Below are positions 14,109 to 22,761 of a stretch of 43,900 nt of DNA, piece by piece. Origin of the DNA: Bacillus taeanensis (GTDB taxonomy: Bacteria; Bacillota; Bacilli; Bacillales; UBA6769). Position 1 is the stretch's first letter; the number at the start of each line of letters is the position of its first letter. Where the stretch lies: NCBI RefSeq assembly GCF_003318295.1, contig NZ_QOCW01000034.1:1-43900 (forward strand). The letters run 5' to 3'. A program made the translations under genes and the position numbers. The notes beneath the pieces were generated by a model. It was not told the origin of the DNA. It saw nothing but the letters and a program-made list of their open reading frames with translations, and ran no database searches.

Positions 14109-16733
14109 TTACCAATTTTCCCAGCGTCCTTCTGGATCAACACTAGCAAGTCGAACCCATCCATTTTGAACTTTTTCACGTAATGCAGAATCATTATTTA
14201 ATAACCGTTCTACAAATTCGCTAGGTGCTTGAATGACAATCAGCAAACGAAGAGGAGAATGATAAGCCTCGTGATCTGATTGCATGACGGATTGCCAAGG
14301 TAGTCCGGCTAACAAGTCACTTGCATTCCCCTGCATAACACCAAGACCCGCAGTAACGGTTTGAGTTGCTTTATTTCCGCTACCATAATAATGAGGTGCT
14401 ACCGTTGAAGCGTAATATTGTAGATTAATCCATTGGGTCACCGTTCCTGGTCCTGCAATAATATTAGCTAGGAGATTACCACTTTCATCCTGCTTCCAAT
14501 CATAATTATGAAGGAAGGCTCTACCTTCCAAGTCACAATCCTGAGTTAGTTCGCGTTGACCGATAATAAAAGCGGCATTACGAGCTAATCCCCATTCCGG
14601 ACGTACCTCACTCCAATCTTCCGCAAATCGCTGTGCCTCAGCATGCGGATTTTTAAGTTCCTTTTCGAAATTCGGTAATTGGGCAAGTCGTTCTGCATTT
14701 GCATGATGACTCACTTTCGGCATAACAGCTTCCATACGATCAAATGCTTCTTGTGCAGCTTCGGAAAGTTCCGGAACATACACCCACTGTAATTCATCTA
14801 CTGTTGTTTTATGCTCAGCAGCTGCAAAAACAGTGTCCTCAGGGATTTCAATTCCTTCAGAAGAAAGCTTCTCTCTTACTTCTGGAAGGTTGCATAAAGC
14901 AGCTAAAACCCGAGCGTTGAATCCACCTGCCGCTCCACCGCACGCCCCACATTCAAGCGCTGCAGCATAAGGATTGTTGCTGCTTTGACTACCATGTCCG
15001 CATATGACGATTAATGGTGCGAAATTTTTTGTTAATCCCATCGTTTTCAAAGCTTGGCGGGCATAATTTACTTTTTCTTCGTCAGAAAAACCAACAGGGA
15101 CCTCCGCTTCTGTATGAGAATCATGATGAAGCGAGAGCGTTGTATTCGGTTTGCGCAGCCAAGACTCACGAAGGTTACGAAGAAAACGCTCTGCACTTCT
15201 TGGCACAAAGCTGCGTGCTGCCATTTGGAGACTGAGCCAAGGTCCACTTACCTCAGGTAACAGTAAACTCGCAAGGACATTTTGTTTCATCTTTTTAAAT
15301 GTATTGCTTACGGAATGAACTGTCTGCTTACGCTGCTGATATAAGTTAAGTTCATTTTCATCTGCGGACTCTTTTATTTTGTGCTGAGGTTTCAGTATAA
15401 CCGGCAGCGAAGGATGACTGTGATTGCTGCCAAGTTCACTAGTCGCAATCGGTAATCCAAAGAAACCAGCAATGCCAATCGTTTCAAACGGACCTTCTTT
15501 TTCAAGCTGACGACGAAAAGGTTCTGATCGTACATCAATGCAAAATGCTAATTGAGCTAATGCAGTTTTTTCACCTTTAGTCTCACGTTGTTTAGAAGTA
15601 AGCTTCTCACTTAATTGATCTGCGTGTGTTTGTTCCCAAGCTTCTAACCAAAGCTTCCTAAAAAGCTTCTCATCAAAGCTGTGGGCAAATGATAAATATT
15701 CGTTTTGTTCAGAGGCTGACATCTGTGACCATTCCTCAATTGTCAGCTCTCCCCAATGAATCCAAGCTGCTAAAAGGGGCGGTATCGAAACGTTTTGCTC
15801 CGATCGTTGATTGGTCAAAGGTAAATAAGGCTTTACAAGCGCCCACTCCATGGAAATTCGAACTGCTAAATATTCTGTTAGAAGTGCATGTTCACGGCTC
15901 GATTGCTGGGAGCGCCAAAGCATCATTCCTGCCCATCCTGGTAAGGAAAGTAAATGACCTTCAAGATACGTCTGTATTTCTGATTGAGGAATTTTCAGTG
16001 CAGATAACGCTTCTTTTAACGCCGTATGTGCATCTTGCGGCCAATCTTTGAAACTTTGACGCTGTTTTTTACTAAGTGCTGGATCATATTGAATGAGACG
16101 CTGCCAGGCACGATAGAAACCTTTCTCACGATTTGGCATTGTCCAACCTGCCTGAGAGTCATCAAGATATAATTTACACCACTTAATAACATGATGATCG
16201 AGAATATTAACTAACCTTTCACCATCTTGATTTTCTATATACGAACTGATTGGCTGCATGAAAGAATTCTCGATATTCTCCGTATTCAGCCCACTAAATT
16301 CATCTACTAATTTCTCCAGCTGTTGTGATGATAAAAGATCAGATGGTAATGATTCTAATTTTAATGCAGCATGACAAAATCGCTCTGCCGCGTCACGTGG
16401 GATATTAAAAGAATGTGAAGCAAGCCAACGCTGCAGCCCCATTTTCAGAAAAGCTTCATCAATCTCACCTTTATTCTTCGCCGAAAGAATCATAGAAGCA
16501 CTAGGATATATATCAACATCACGCGTATTTTTTAACCAATCTGCAGCTTCGTCAAAAGATTGCTTTTCAAGCCCCATCCACGGATTACGTGCTGCAAAAG
16601 CAGCAATCGGCCAAAGTGGTGCAATCACTCGACTCGCAGATTTAATTAAATCGGTCATATCACTTTTTGGAAGATTAATAGTTGTATCTTTCTTTTTTAC
16701 ATTTTCTTTCGTTAATACAGATGTTTCACTCAT
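14109..16733 (-). CDS. dabA: DabA, carbonic-anhydrase-like subunit of the DAB inorganic carbon transporter
   Basis: The 874-residue protein belongs to the DUF2309/UPF0753 family (B. subtilis YbcC). In Halothiobacillus DabA the zinc site is Cys-Asp-His-Cys. The counterparts here are FCIDVRSEPF (Cys398, Asp400), VICGHGSQSS (His580) and ALECGACGG (Cys595). Together with DabB it is thought to hydrate CO2 vectorially at the membrane, using the cation gradient, to accumulate bicarbonate. I chose the ATG at 16733: AAGGAGGT lies 8 bases upstream, and it overlaps the dabB stop as TGATG, indicating translational coupling. All four ligands are intact, so the protein should be functional. Confidence 0.93.
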   Translation of the reverse strand: MSETSVLTKENVKKKDTTINLPKSDMTDLIKSASRVIAPLWPIAAFAARNPWMGLEKQSFDEAADWLKNTRDVDIYPSASMILSAKNKGEIDEAFLKMGLQRWLASHSFNIPRDAAERFCHAALKLESLPSDLLSSQQLEKLVDEFSGLNTENIENSFMQPISSYIENQDGERLVNILDHHVIKWCKLYLDDSQAGWTMPNREKGFYRAWQRLIQYDPALSKKQRQSFKDWPQDAHTALKEALSALKIPQSEIQTYLEGHLLSLPGWAGMMLWRSQQSSREHALLTEYLAVRISMEWALVKPYLPLTNQRSEQNVSIPPLLAAWIHWGELTIEEWSQMSASEQNEYLSFAHSFDEKLFRKLWLEAWEQTHADQLSEKLTSKQRETKGEKTALAQLAFCIDVRSEPFRRQLEKEGPFETIGIAGFFGLPIATSELGSNHSHPSLPVILKPQHKIKESADENELNLYQQRKQTVHSVSNTFKKMKQNVLASLLLPEVSGPWLSLQMAARSFVPRSAERFLRNLRESWLRKPNTTLSLHHDSHTEAEVPVGFSDEEKVNYARQALKTMGLTKNFAPLIVICGHGSQSSNNPYAAALECGACGGAAGGFNARVLAALCNLPEVREKLSSEGIEIPEDTVFAAAEHKTTVDELQWVYVPELSEAAQEAFDRMEAVMPKVSHHANAERLAQLPNFEKELKNPHAEAQRFAEDWSEVRPEWGLARNAAFIIGQRELTQDCDLEGRAFLHNYDWKQDESGNLLANIIAGPGTVTQWINLQYYASTVAPHYYGSGNKATQTVTAGLGVMQGNASDLLAGLPWQSVMQSDHEAYHSPLRLLIVIQAPSEFVERLLNNDSALREKVQNGWVRLASVDPEGRWENW

Positions 16734-18265
16734 CACTGGTTACCTCCTTGAGTTAAAAATTGTTTAAGGTAGTTTGGATGACTTTCTACTGACTTTGGTT
16801 TTGCTTCACCTAATCGTACTAACCAAAGATAGAGTACTGCGAAGGAAACAGAAGAACGATTACGAGCAGCCCACGAACCTATCACACTACCAACTAGTAA
16901 GAGACATACGACAGTAATGACAACTGACATTGGCGGCTGCGCACTTTGAAAAACGCTTGTATGCAGCCACTTATAGAAAAGGTTATGAATTAGAAAATAA
17001 ACGATGGCAGCTCCTCCTAAAAATGATAAGCCGGCAATTCGACCAATTCTTCCCTCTCCAAAAGCGACGAGCTGTGTCCAAGAAACGGACAATGACCATC
17101 CTAAGATTAGCGCACTAATTAAGTGATACCCCTCTCCAGGAGCATTGAACCAAAAAGCAACCCCTACAGCTACACTTAAAATCCGACCAGCGATAATCCA
17201 TAAAGAGGATGATTTTTCATTCACGGAAGTTGGTGCTTCGAAACGACGTACTGCTGAACCAGCCTGTAAAAACAGCGCCGCTTTGAACAAACCATGTAAG
17301 ATAAGATGAATAATGGCTGCTGTATAGGCACCTAATGCACACTGAACGAGCATAAATCCCATTTGTCCGATCGTCGAGCCTACTAACTGACGTTTATAGT
17401 CAACCTGCACTAAACTAATTCCTGATCCAATTAATACAGAAATACTTGCAAAAATAAGTAAAACAATCGAAGCAATATCACCATTAAAAAGAGGTGAAAA
17501 TCGTGTTAGCATAATCCCGCCTGCATTTACTAAACCTGCGTGCATAACCGCAGAAACAGGAGTCGGCGCAACTACAGACTCAATTAACCATCTTTGGAAC
17601 GGCCATTGGGCTGCAGGAATGATTACCGCTAACACAATCAATAAATTAATTCCAGTTCGCTCCCATGCCTCAAGCTGCGCTAAACTTTCATTCGTTAGAG
17701 CTAATGATAACTGCCATTGACCTGTAACTTGAAAAAGCCAAATGACGGTGAATACTAATGAAAACCAACTTAACGTAAATAAGCGGCCAGAAACCTTGGC
17801 TGCTTCACTAGCTACTTTCCATCCACTATTTAACCTTATAAGTAAGGTTAAACCGACGAGAGTTGCTCCCCAAGATATAACCATCAAGCGGAGATCACCA
17901 CTTAACCATGCAATTGAAGCAGCACCTGTAGTGAAAGTAAAAAGCGTAAAATATTTTCGATAAAAACGATCTCCCATTAAGTAACGTACAGAAAAACGCT
18001 GAATGATTAAACCAACTGCAAGAACAAAGAAAACCATTAACCAAGCTAAGGAATCCAAGTACCAATGACCAACATTTTCATTCACACTAGTATTAGCAAG
18101 AGCCAATAAGGAAATCAAAGGCGGTAAAGCAGCAATACCAATATGAATGCGAACAAAACTCAAAGGTACTCGTGGATGCAAAAACATTAGACCACTAAGT
18201 CCAGAAATAACAAGCATAATAAAAAATAATGATAACAATGATGATGAACTCAAAGAACCTAACAT
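16733..18265 (-). CDS. dabB: DabB, proton-conducting membrane subunit (NADH dehydrogenase subunit 5-like)
   Basis: A 510-residue polytopic membrane protein of the NuoL/MrpA/NdhF family with about 13-14 predicted membrane segments. Family landmarks are AAQWPFQRWLIESVVAPTPV, SAVMHAGLVNAGGIML with the conserved His, and VQVDYKRQLVGSTIGQMGFM. It is shorter than NuoL (about 610) and lacks the long lateral C-terminal helix, as is usual for DabB (B. subtilis YbcD/NdhF). It supplies the cation path that energises DabA. GGGAG lies 8 bases before the ATG. It is the first gene of the operon. Its leader holds an inverted repeat and a strong terminator hairpin (separate entries). Confidence 0.92.
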   Translation of the reverse strand: MLGSLSSSSLLSLFFIMLVISGLSGLMFLHPRVPLSFVRIHIGIAALPPLISLLALANTSVNENVGHWYLDSLAWLMVFFVLAVGLIIQRFSVRYLMGDRFYRKYFTLFTFTTGAASIAWLSGDLRLMVISWGATLVGLTLLIRLNSGWKVASEAAKVSGRLFTLSWFSLVFTVIWLFQVTGQWQLSLALTNESLAQLEAWERTGINLLIVLAVIIPAAQWPFQRWLIESVVAPTPVSAVMHAGLVNAGGIMLTRFSPLFNGDIASIVLLIFASISVLIGSGISLVQVDYKRQLVGSTIGQMGFMLVQCALGAYTAAIIHLILHGLFKAALFLQAGSAVRRFEAPTSVNEKSSSLWIIAGRILSVAVGVAFWFNAPGEGYHLISALILGWSLSVSWTQLVAFGEGRIGRIAGLSFLGGAAIVYFLIHNLFYKWLHTSVFQSAQPPMSVVITVVCLLLVGSVIGSWAARNRSSVSFAVLYLWLVRLGEAKPKSVESHPNYLKQFLTQGGNQ

Positions 18266-18309
18266 AAAACATTCTCCCTTCTAAACAGCGCTAACACATA
18301 AAAAATTAT

Positions 18310-18339
18310 TTTTAGAAAAGGTCATCTATCTTTCTAAAA
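18310..18339. promoter_or_regulatory. Inverted repeat before dabB, possible operator
   Basis: TTTTAGAAAAG and CTTTCTAAAA face each other across about 9 bases, 45 bp before the dabB start. Carbon-uptake operons are often controlled by LysR-type proteins that bind such dyads, but no regulator gene is adjacent. Function inferred only from place and symmetry. Confidence 0.35.
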
Positions 18340-18393
18340 GTCATACATTTTATTTGCTGCATTACGATTTTTTAAATAAATTTGTATTTACTC

Positions 18394-18465
18394 AATAAAA
18401 AAAACCGACAACTTCAAAATTCAATGATGATTTAAAATCATTGAATCTTGAAAATTGTCGGTTTT
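18394..18465 (-). terminator. Strong terminator in the dabB leader or behind a lost gene
   Basis: A long stem pairs AAAACCGACAA with TTGTCGGTTTT and TTCAATGAT with ATCATTGAA, interrupted by small bulges, around a short loop. On the minus strand it is followed by a run of eight T. It points towards dabB, 130 bp ahead. Either it ends the decayed region upstream or it is an attenuator, if the dabB promoter lies further upstream. Confidence 0.7.
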
Positions 18466-18999
18466 ACTTCAACTAACTTCAACGAAGTTTTTTGAAGAAC
18501 TCCCTTTTTTAATATCAAAATAAATTATGTTTATAATTCTCCTTCTAACAAAATCGATATATCTCTAATCTAGCACTCTAGATTATGAAATATACCGATT
18601 CACGCTACCTTTTCATTCTTATATTTTTAGAAGCTTTTTCATCCAATCAATATGAAAATATTAAAAGAATGCTAAAGCTCAAATTATTTAAGAAGTTAAA
18701 AATAAACATCTACCGATTATTAAGCTAAGTATAAGATACACCAAATTTAAAAAAGTGTCAACAAGAAAGTCCCAAGTCCCCTTATTTCAAAGGAATTCAA
18801 CTTGGATGTTGGAATACAGAGAATGAAGTATCAATTCCCTCTTTTATAAACAACATATTTTTTATACTATCACTTTAGCTTAATACAAACTTATCAAAAA
18901 AGGTTGTTTGTTGCGGAGTATCAGTCTACTACGTAATATAAGAGTTACCCCATAACCTGGCCCCGATTGTGGAAGATCAACAGTATAGAACACTTGATA
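18466..18999. other. Stretch without a recognisable gene
   Basis: No coding sequence can be supported. The 11-mer GAAAGTCCCAA occurs at 18765-18775 and again at 19159-19169. The minus-strand frame of the recombinase relic stays open down to 18880, but its translation no longer resembles the family. Confidence 0.4.
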
Positions 19000-19092
19000 A
19001 ATGATTTCGTAACGGATCTCTTCTAATTGTACAATTTGCCTTTTGGGGTTTTGATCAGACGAACTGACTCGGCAATACTCTATTTCTCTCAT
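19000..19092 (-). pseudogene. Serine recombinase (TnpR-like) N-terminal remnant
   Basis: The frame starts MREIEYCRVSSSDQNPKRQI and continues VQLEEIRYEIIYQ, the N-terminal strand and helix of Tn3-type resolvases with the catalytic Ser. After about residue 31 the translation departs from the family (VFYTVDLPQSGPGYG), so the rest has been deleted or replaced. A fair ribosome-binding site AGAGGT remains. It is closer to transposon resolvases than the intact recombinase at 11745-12338 is. The upstream DNA contains repeated TGTCCCA-type motifs that look like a former res site. Confidence 0.7.
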
Positions 19093-19171
19093 TTTTTTAC
19101 CTCTATTTTGGGATAAGTCTTATGGGACATGATCATTATAGAATTCTCGTGAAAATACGAAAGTCCCAACA

Positions 19172-19181
19172 GAGTTTACCC
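19172..19181. repeat. Target-site duplication, left
   Basis: GAGTTTACCC directly before the left inverted repeat of the insertion sequence is repeated exactly behind its right end, as expected for the 10-12 bp duplications made by IS231-type elements. Confidence 0.85.
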
Positions 19182-20823
19182 CATGCCCATCAAGCTAACA
19201 TAGACAAGTGAAGGATTAGACATTATTTCTACAAAGTAAATGTCTATGTTTTTAAAAGAAGGCATGCCAAATAAGCCTAGTATAGGTCATTTTTTTAACA
19301 CTATGCTAATTTCTGACGACACATGGTATACTGATAGACAACACCCAATATATCAAAGACGGTTTGTTTCTCATATCGGTGGGATTTTCGCCCGTTTCGC
19401 TGTAGGAGGTTGAACAGGCGGAGCAGCATCTTTGATAGTTCTTGGGTGCTTTTTTGTATGTTTTGAAAGAGAAGTGGAAAATAATCTTTAATCATGTAAA
19501 TGGCTTTACACTCGCTAAGCTCTTGCTTTTTCTTTTTGAGAAGTAGTTGTCGCATTTGAAACATGGTAGAAGAACATAATAAAATTCCGATGAGCTGTCC
19601 ATATAAATGACACTCTAGCCGTTCCAGTTTCATGGATTTACAGCGATGAATACCAAAAAAAGACTTCCAGGTTTTAAAGAGAAGCTCGATTTGCCATCGT
19701 AGCGAATAAAGAGAATAAACATGTTCCGTTGGGACTTTCTCCAAAGGCATATTCGTTATATAGACGTTGATAGCACTTAGCTTTTTACTTCGTTCCCTAT
19801 AGACAAAACCTTGCTTCTTCTCTTTCTCTGTTTGGAGTGTTCCTCTCTGTTGAGCCTGTTTTTCTGTCAATCGATGAATGATGACGCGTGTAGGGAGTGT
19901 TTGTTTCTTTCCAATATAAGCTTCAGAGATTTCTACTGTTTGACCAGGCTGTAATCGATTCATCATCTCTTCCATATCTAGCTGAACGTATTCAGTATTT
20001 TTCTTTATCCTTCCATCCTTGAAGTAGGAGGGATCAGGGTTTCTTTGATAAATACGTGCATTTACCTTTAAGCGTGAGATATAATAAGCTCCTTTTGTAT
20101 GGATGTTATACAAGTCGTTCAGTTTAAAATAGCCAAGATCTCGTATACATAAATCTCTTTTTTGTACAGTTTGTAAGCAAATGGAACCATAGGGTTTATC
20201 ATTCTGTTTGCCGGGTCCCGGCTGAACGTGAAGAAATTGACCACTTAGAAGATCATACTCTAATTGAATTTTAATCCCGGCCTTACCACCACTTCCTCCA
20301 GTTCCTTGATAGGTAGAAATAAATCCATCGGGAAGTTGAAAGGATGTTGAGTCTAGGATACGAATACGTTGAAAGTGAGAAGCGTAACGATGAGAAAGAT
20401 TCTGAGAGGTATAAAGCTTATGAGTAAGTAAAGAAGTGAACAACTGTCGAAGGAAACGAACAGCTGCCTGATTAAATCGTTGATTAAGTCCTTCAGGACT
20501 TATTAATACATCTGTAGATGTCTCTAACTGGCTGCATAACTGGGTAAGCGATGTACTCCCTACTCATTGGCTGCACCATACACATAAGGCGACTAACTCT
20601 TGAGCTTGAAATTTACTTGAACGCTGAACAAATCCAACCTTTTTCGCTAGTTGTTGAAGAGCTTCGGGAGACAAATACCGTTGGAGCTCTTGAGAAAAAA
20701 GCTTTAGTTCATCTGAAATCGACAGATTCATAGAAAAAACGCCATCCTTTCTGAGTGATATACAAAAAGAATAGCGTTTTTTTCATTTTCAAGGTATTAA
20801 TTTGCCTTAGCTTGATGGGCATG
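19182..20823 (-). mobile_element. IS231-like insertion sequence (IS4 family), 1642 bp
   Basis: The element is bounded by perfect 17-bp inverted repeats, CATGCCCATCAAGCTAA at the left end and its complement at the right end. It is flanked by the 10-bp duplication GAGTTTACCC. The terminal sequence matches the CATGCCCATCAA ends of IS231/IS4Bsu1-type elements. It contains one transposase gene, broken by a stop codon. The intact duplication shows insertion by normal transposition. When removed, the target reads as a dyad GTCCCAA ... TTGGGAC within a TGTCCC-rich region upstream of a resolvase relic. Confidence 0.93.
19301..20731 (-). pseudogene. IS4 family transposase with an internal stop
   Basis: From the ATG at 20731 the frame encodes about 476 residues, the normal IS231 transposase length. 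The opening reads [20 protein letters not shown]. At about residue 56 a TGA interrupts CVWCSQ-stop-VGSTSLTQL; the remainder is open to 19301. Catalytic segments downstream are intact: RILDSTSFQLPD (first Asp), RDLGYFKLNDLY (second Asp region) and the IS4 signature YSLRWQIELLFKTWK (Tyr-Arg-Glu-Lys). Only the single stop prevents a full product, so the copy is probably inactive or recently inactivated, unless read-through occurs. A truncated protein from an ATG at 20443 would lack the N-terminal DNA-binding part. Confidence 0.88.
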
Positions 20824-20833
20824 GAGTTTACCC
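20824..20833. repeat. Target-site duplication, right
   Basis: Exact copy of GAGTTTACCC adjacent to the right inverted repeat of the insertion sequence. Confidence 0.85.
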
Positions 20834-20947
20834 TATTGGGACACATACTTATTGAGTTAACTAAGATTTTTAGTTTAGTAGTTATTGACTTAAAATAAAG
20901 TTTGATCATTTTCTATCTGTATTATTTAACAAACGCATCCGTTCAGC

Positions 20948-21655
20948 TTAATAAGACTTGATATTTCGGTTGCTTAATTTACTTATAATTAAAGGTATTT
21001 CCTCCAAATCATCCACTATGAAATCTGCTTTAACGTCATCCCATTGATAGTCTTTTTTCCAAACACCTTTCATCCCAATACTTTGAGCAGCTTTCACATC
21101 TTTTTCTGGATGATCGCCAACAAATATACTTTCAGTAGGTAAAACGTTGAGTTTTTCTAAGGCTTTTTTGAATATTTGAGGTTCAGGCTTTTTCATCCCT
21201 TCCCATTCAGATATGAGAATTGTTTCAAAATATTTTTCAATACCTAAAGCCTTAATATTATCCATTTGAAACTGCCCTTTTCCATTTGTGATCATTCCAA
21301 GAACAAGGTTATTATTCCTCAATTCTTCTAACATGCTAATAAGATTAGGAAAAGGAACACAGCTATCTCTAAATTGACTGATATAATCTTGAAGTAATTC
21401 TTCCCAAGTAAAACCTGTAATATCAAATTCATCAACTAACTGTTGATACACTTTATCCTTCCAAACGTAACCTCTATTATCAAGCTCTATAAACCTTGTT
21501 ATGTATTTATCTTTTGGGACATGACTTATCCATTTATTTAATCGCTCGTATTGCTTTTCAATAAACATCTTTACTGATTTATCTCGATTTAACAAAGTTC
21601 CATCTAAATCAAATACGACAGCTTTTATAATTTTTATCCACTCCCCAAAAATCAT
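20948..21655 (-). CDS. HAD family hydrolase (phosphatase)
   Basis: HAD motif I is KAVVFDLDGTLLN (nucleophile Asp plus acid/base Asp). Motif II is LGMITNGKG, and motifs III/IV are KKPEPQIFKKAL and VGDHPEKDVKAA. A helical cap lies between motifs I and II, as in YjjG-like phosphatases of small phosphorylated metabolites. The start is uncertain. The ATG at 21655 has only a weak ribosome-binding site, and a TTG at 21697 is also open. The best Shine-Dalgarno sequence, GGGGAG, sits 9 bases before an ATT codon (21631-21629), exactly where homologues begin with Met-Ile-Lys. A terminator separates it from the Nudix gene upstream. Substrate unknown. Confidence 0.85.
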   Translation of the reverse strand: MIFGEWIKIIKAVVFDLDGTLLNRDKSVKMFIEKQYERLNKWISHVPKDKYITRFIELDNRGYVWKDKVYQQLVDEFDITGFTWEELLQDYISQFRDSCVPFPNLISMLEELRNNNLVLGMITNGKGQFQMDNIKALGIEKYFETILISEWEGMKKPEPQIFKKALEKLNVLPTESIFVGDHPEKDVKAAQSIGMKGVWKKDYQWDDVKADFIVDDLEEIPLIISKLSNRNIKSY

Positions 21656-21721
21656 TATTATAGTTTTCTTTATAATTAAGACAAATACCTTCTTCAAGGA
21701 TTTTTCCTGTTATTTTAATAG

Positions 21722-21752
21722 AAAAAAGCGATACCCCTTGTTTAAGTATCGC
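21722..21752 (-). terminator. Terminator behind the Nudix gene
   Basis: GCGATAC and GTATCGC pair across 11 bases, and six T follow on the minus strand. It ends the nucleotidyltransferase-GNAT-Nudix transcript before the HAD gene. Confidence 0.7.
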
Positions 21753-21802
21753 ACCTGTTCGTAAAAGTACACTTTTCGAACGGTTCTTTATAAAGTCTAT
21801 GT

Positions 21803-22249
21803 TCATATAAAGTGCTTATCTATAATGATTTTGGCTCTTCCCTCTAATTGAGAAGGTAAATCTTCTAAAGAAAAGTATTTTAAATCTAAACTCTCTCCAT
21901 CATTCATTACTAATTTACCTGAGACTTCATTCGCTATGTATAAAGCAATAACATTATATACCTCATCACCATGAGGATATTTAAAATATAATTCCTCACC
22001 TGACAAAACATCAATCAATTCAATACTTGTTGCTGTTAGACCAGTTTCTTCAAACAATTCTCGTTTCGCCGTTTCCTCTAATGATTCACCTAATTCCATT
22101 GCACCGCCAGGTAATCCCCAATCTCTAGTATCAGAACGATATTGTAACAATATTTCTTTATGATCATTAAAAACAGCAATTGTTGAGCCCACTAATATAA
22201 TAGGTCTGCTTCCTACAAAACTCCTTAATTCCTTGACGTAATTAGCCAT
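21803..22249 (-). CDS. Nudix hydrolase
   Basis: A 148-residue cytosolic pyrophosphohydrolase. The Nudix box is complete: GGAMELGESLEETAKREL continuing FEETGL, with the REFEETG metal-binding Glu residues. A strand VGSTIAVFNDHKEILLQYR precedes it, and the context DWGLPGG is typical of MutT/ADP-ribose-type members with unassigned substrates. It lies 43 bp behind the GNAT gene and is followed by a terminator, so it is the last gene of a small three-gene operon. Substrate cannot be told from sequence. Confidence 0.88.
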   Translation of the reverse strand: MANYVKELRSFVGSRPIILVGSTIAVFNDHKEILLQYRSDTRDWGLPGGAMELGESLEETAKRELFEETGLTATSIELIDVLSGEELYFKYPHGDEVYNVIALYIANEVSGKLVMNDGESLDLKYFSLEDLPSQLEGRAKIIIDKHFI

Positions 22250-22292
22250 TTCAAATTCCCCTTTTTAAATCCATTCAATGTCCAGTTAAATT

Positions 22293-22724
22293 TTAGTTTA
22301 ATGCTTTATAGAATCCTGTTGCTTTCCCTTCAAATCCTCTACGAGTATAAAACTGGTGAGCGTCTTTCCTTTCGCTGCGATTTCCGCTATTTAAGCTTAT
22401 CAAGGTAGCCTCTTGCTCTTTTGCCCATTTTTCTGCTGCTAAAAGTAGGGTTTTTCCAATCCCTTGATTTCGATATTTTGGTGCAACAACAAAGGCAACT
22501 ATTCTTACATAATTATCATTGTTCTCAAAACGATAACCTAAAAACAAACCAATCATTCCAACAACTTTACCATCTAATTCAGAAATGAAAGTGTTATAAA
22601 TCGGATTTGAATTAATTTTAACGAAACGCTGCTCCATCTCTTCTGTTGTTGTTGGATAACCTAATGTTCCCATCAATGTTGCTAAACTTTCAATATCTTT
22701 TTCAGAAGCTTTTCTGATAATCAC
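22293..22724 (-). CDS. GNAT family N-acetyltransferase
   Basis: About 143 residues with the GNAT fold. The acetyl-CoA-binding motif A is VRIVAFVVAPKYRNQGIGKT (Arg/Gln-x-x-Gly-x-Gly/Ile type), and the late HQFYTRRGFEGKATGFYKAL is motif B. I chose a GTG at 22724 (protein start MIIRKASEKD), because AGAGGT lies 7-8 bases upstream; a GTG three codons earlier is also in frame. Acceptor unknown: amines, aminoglycosides and protein N-termini are all possible in this family. Part of the nucleotidyltransferase-GNAT-Nudix operon. Confidence 0.87.
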   Translation of the reverse strand: MIIRKASEKDIESLATLMGTLGYPTTTEEMEQRFVKINSNPIYNTFISELDGKVVGMIGLFLGYRFENNDNYVRIVAFVVAPKYRNQGIGKTLLLAAEKWAKEQEATLISLNSGNRSERKDAHQFYTRRGFEGKATGFYKALN

Positions 22725-22761
22725 AGCATACACCTCTAATAAATTTTTGTAAGTTCAAAAT

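Noticed and set aside
15014..16051. Plus-strand frames opposite dabA
   Set aside because: Shadows of a conserved gene whose zinc-site residues are all intact on the minus strand.
20551..20733. 60-codon plus-strand frame in the insertion sequence
   Set aside because: Antisense to the transposase N-terminal part, which reads correctly on the minus strand apart from one stop.
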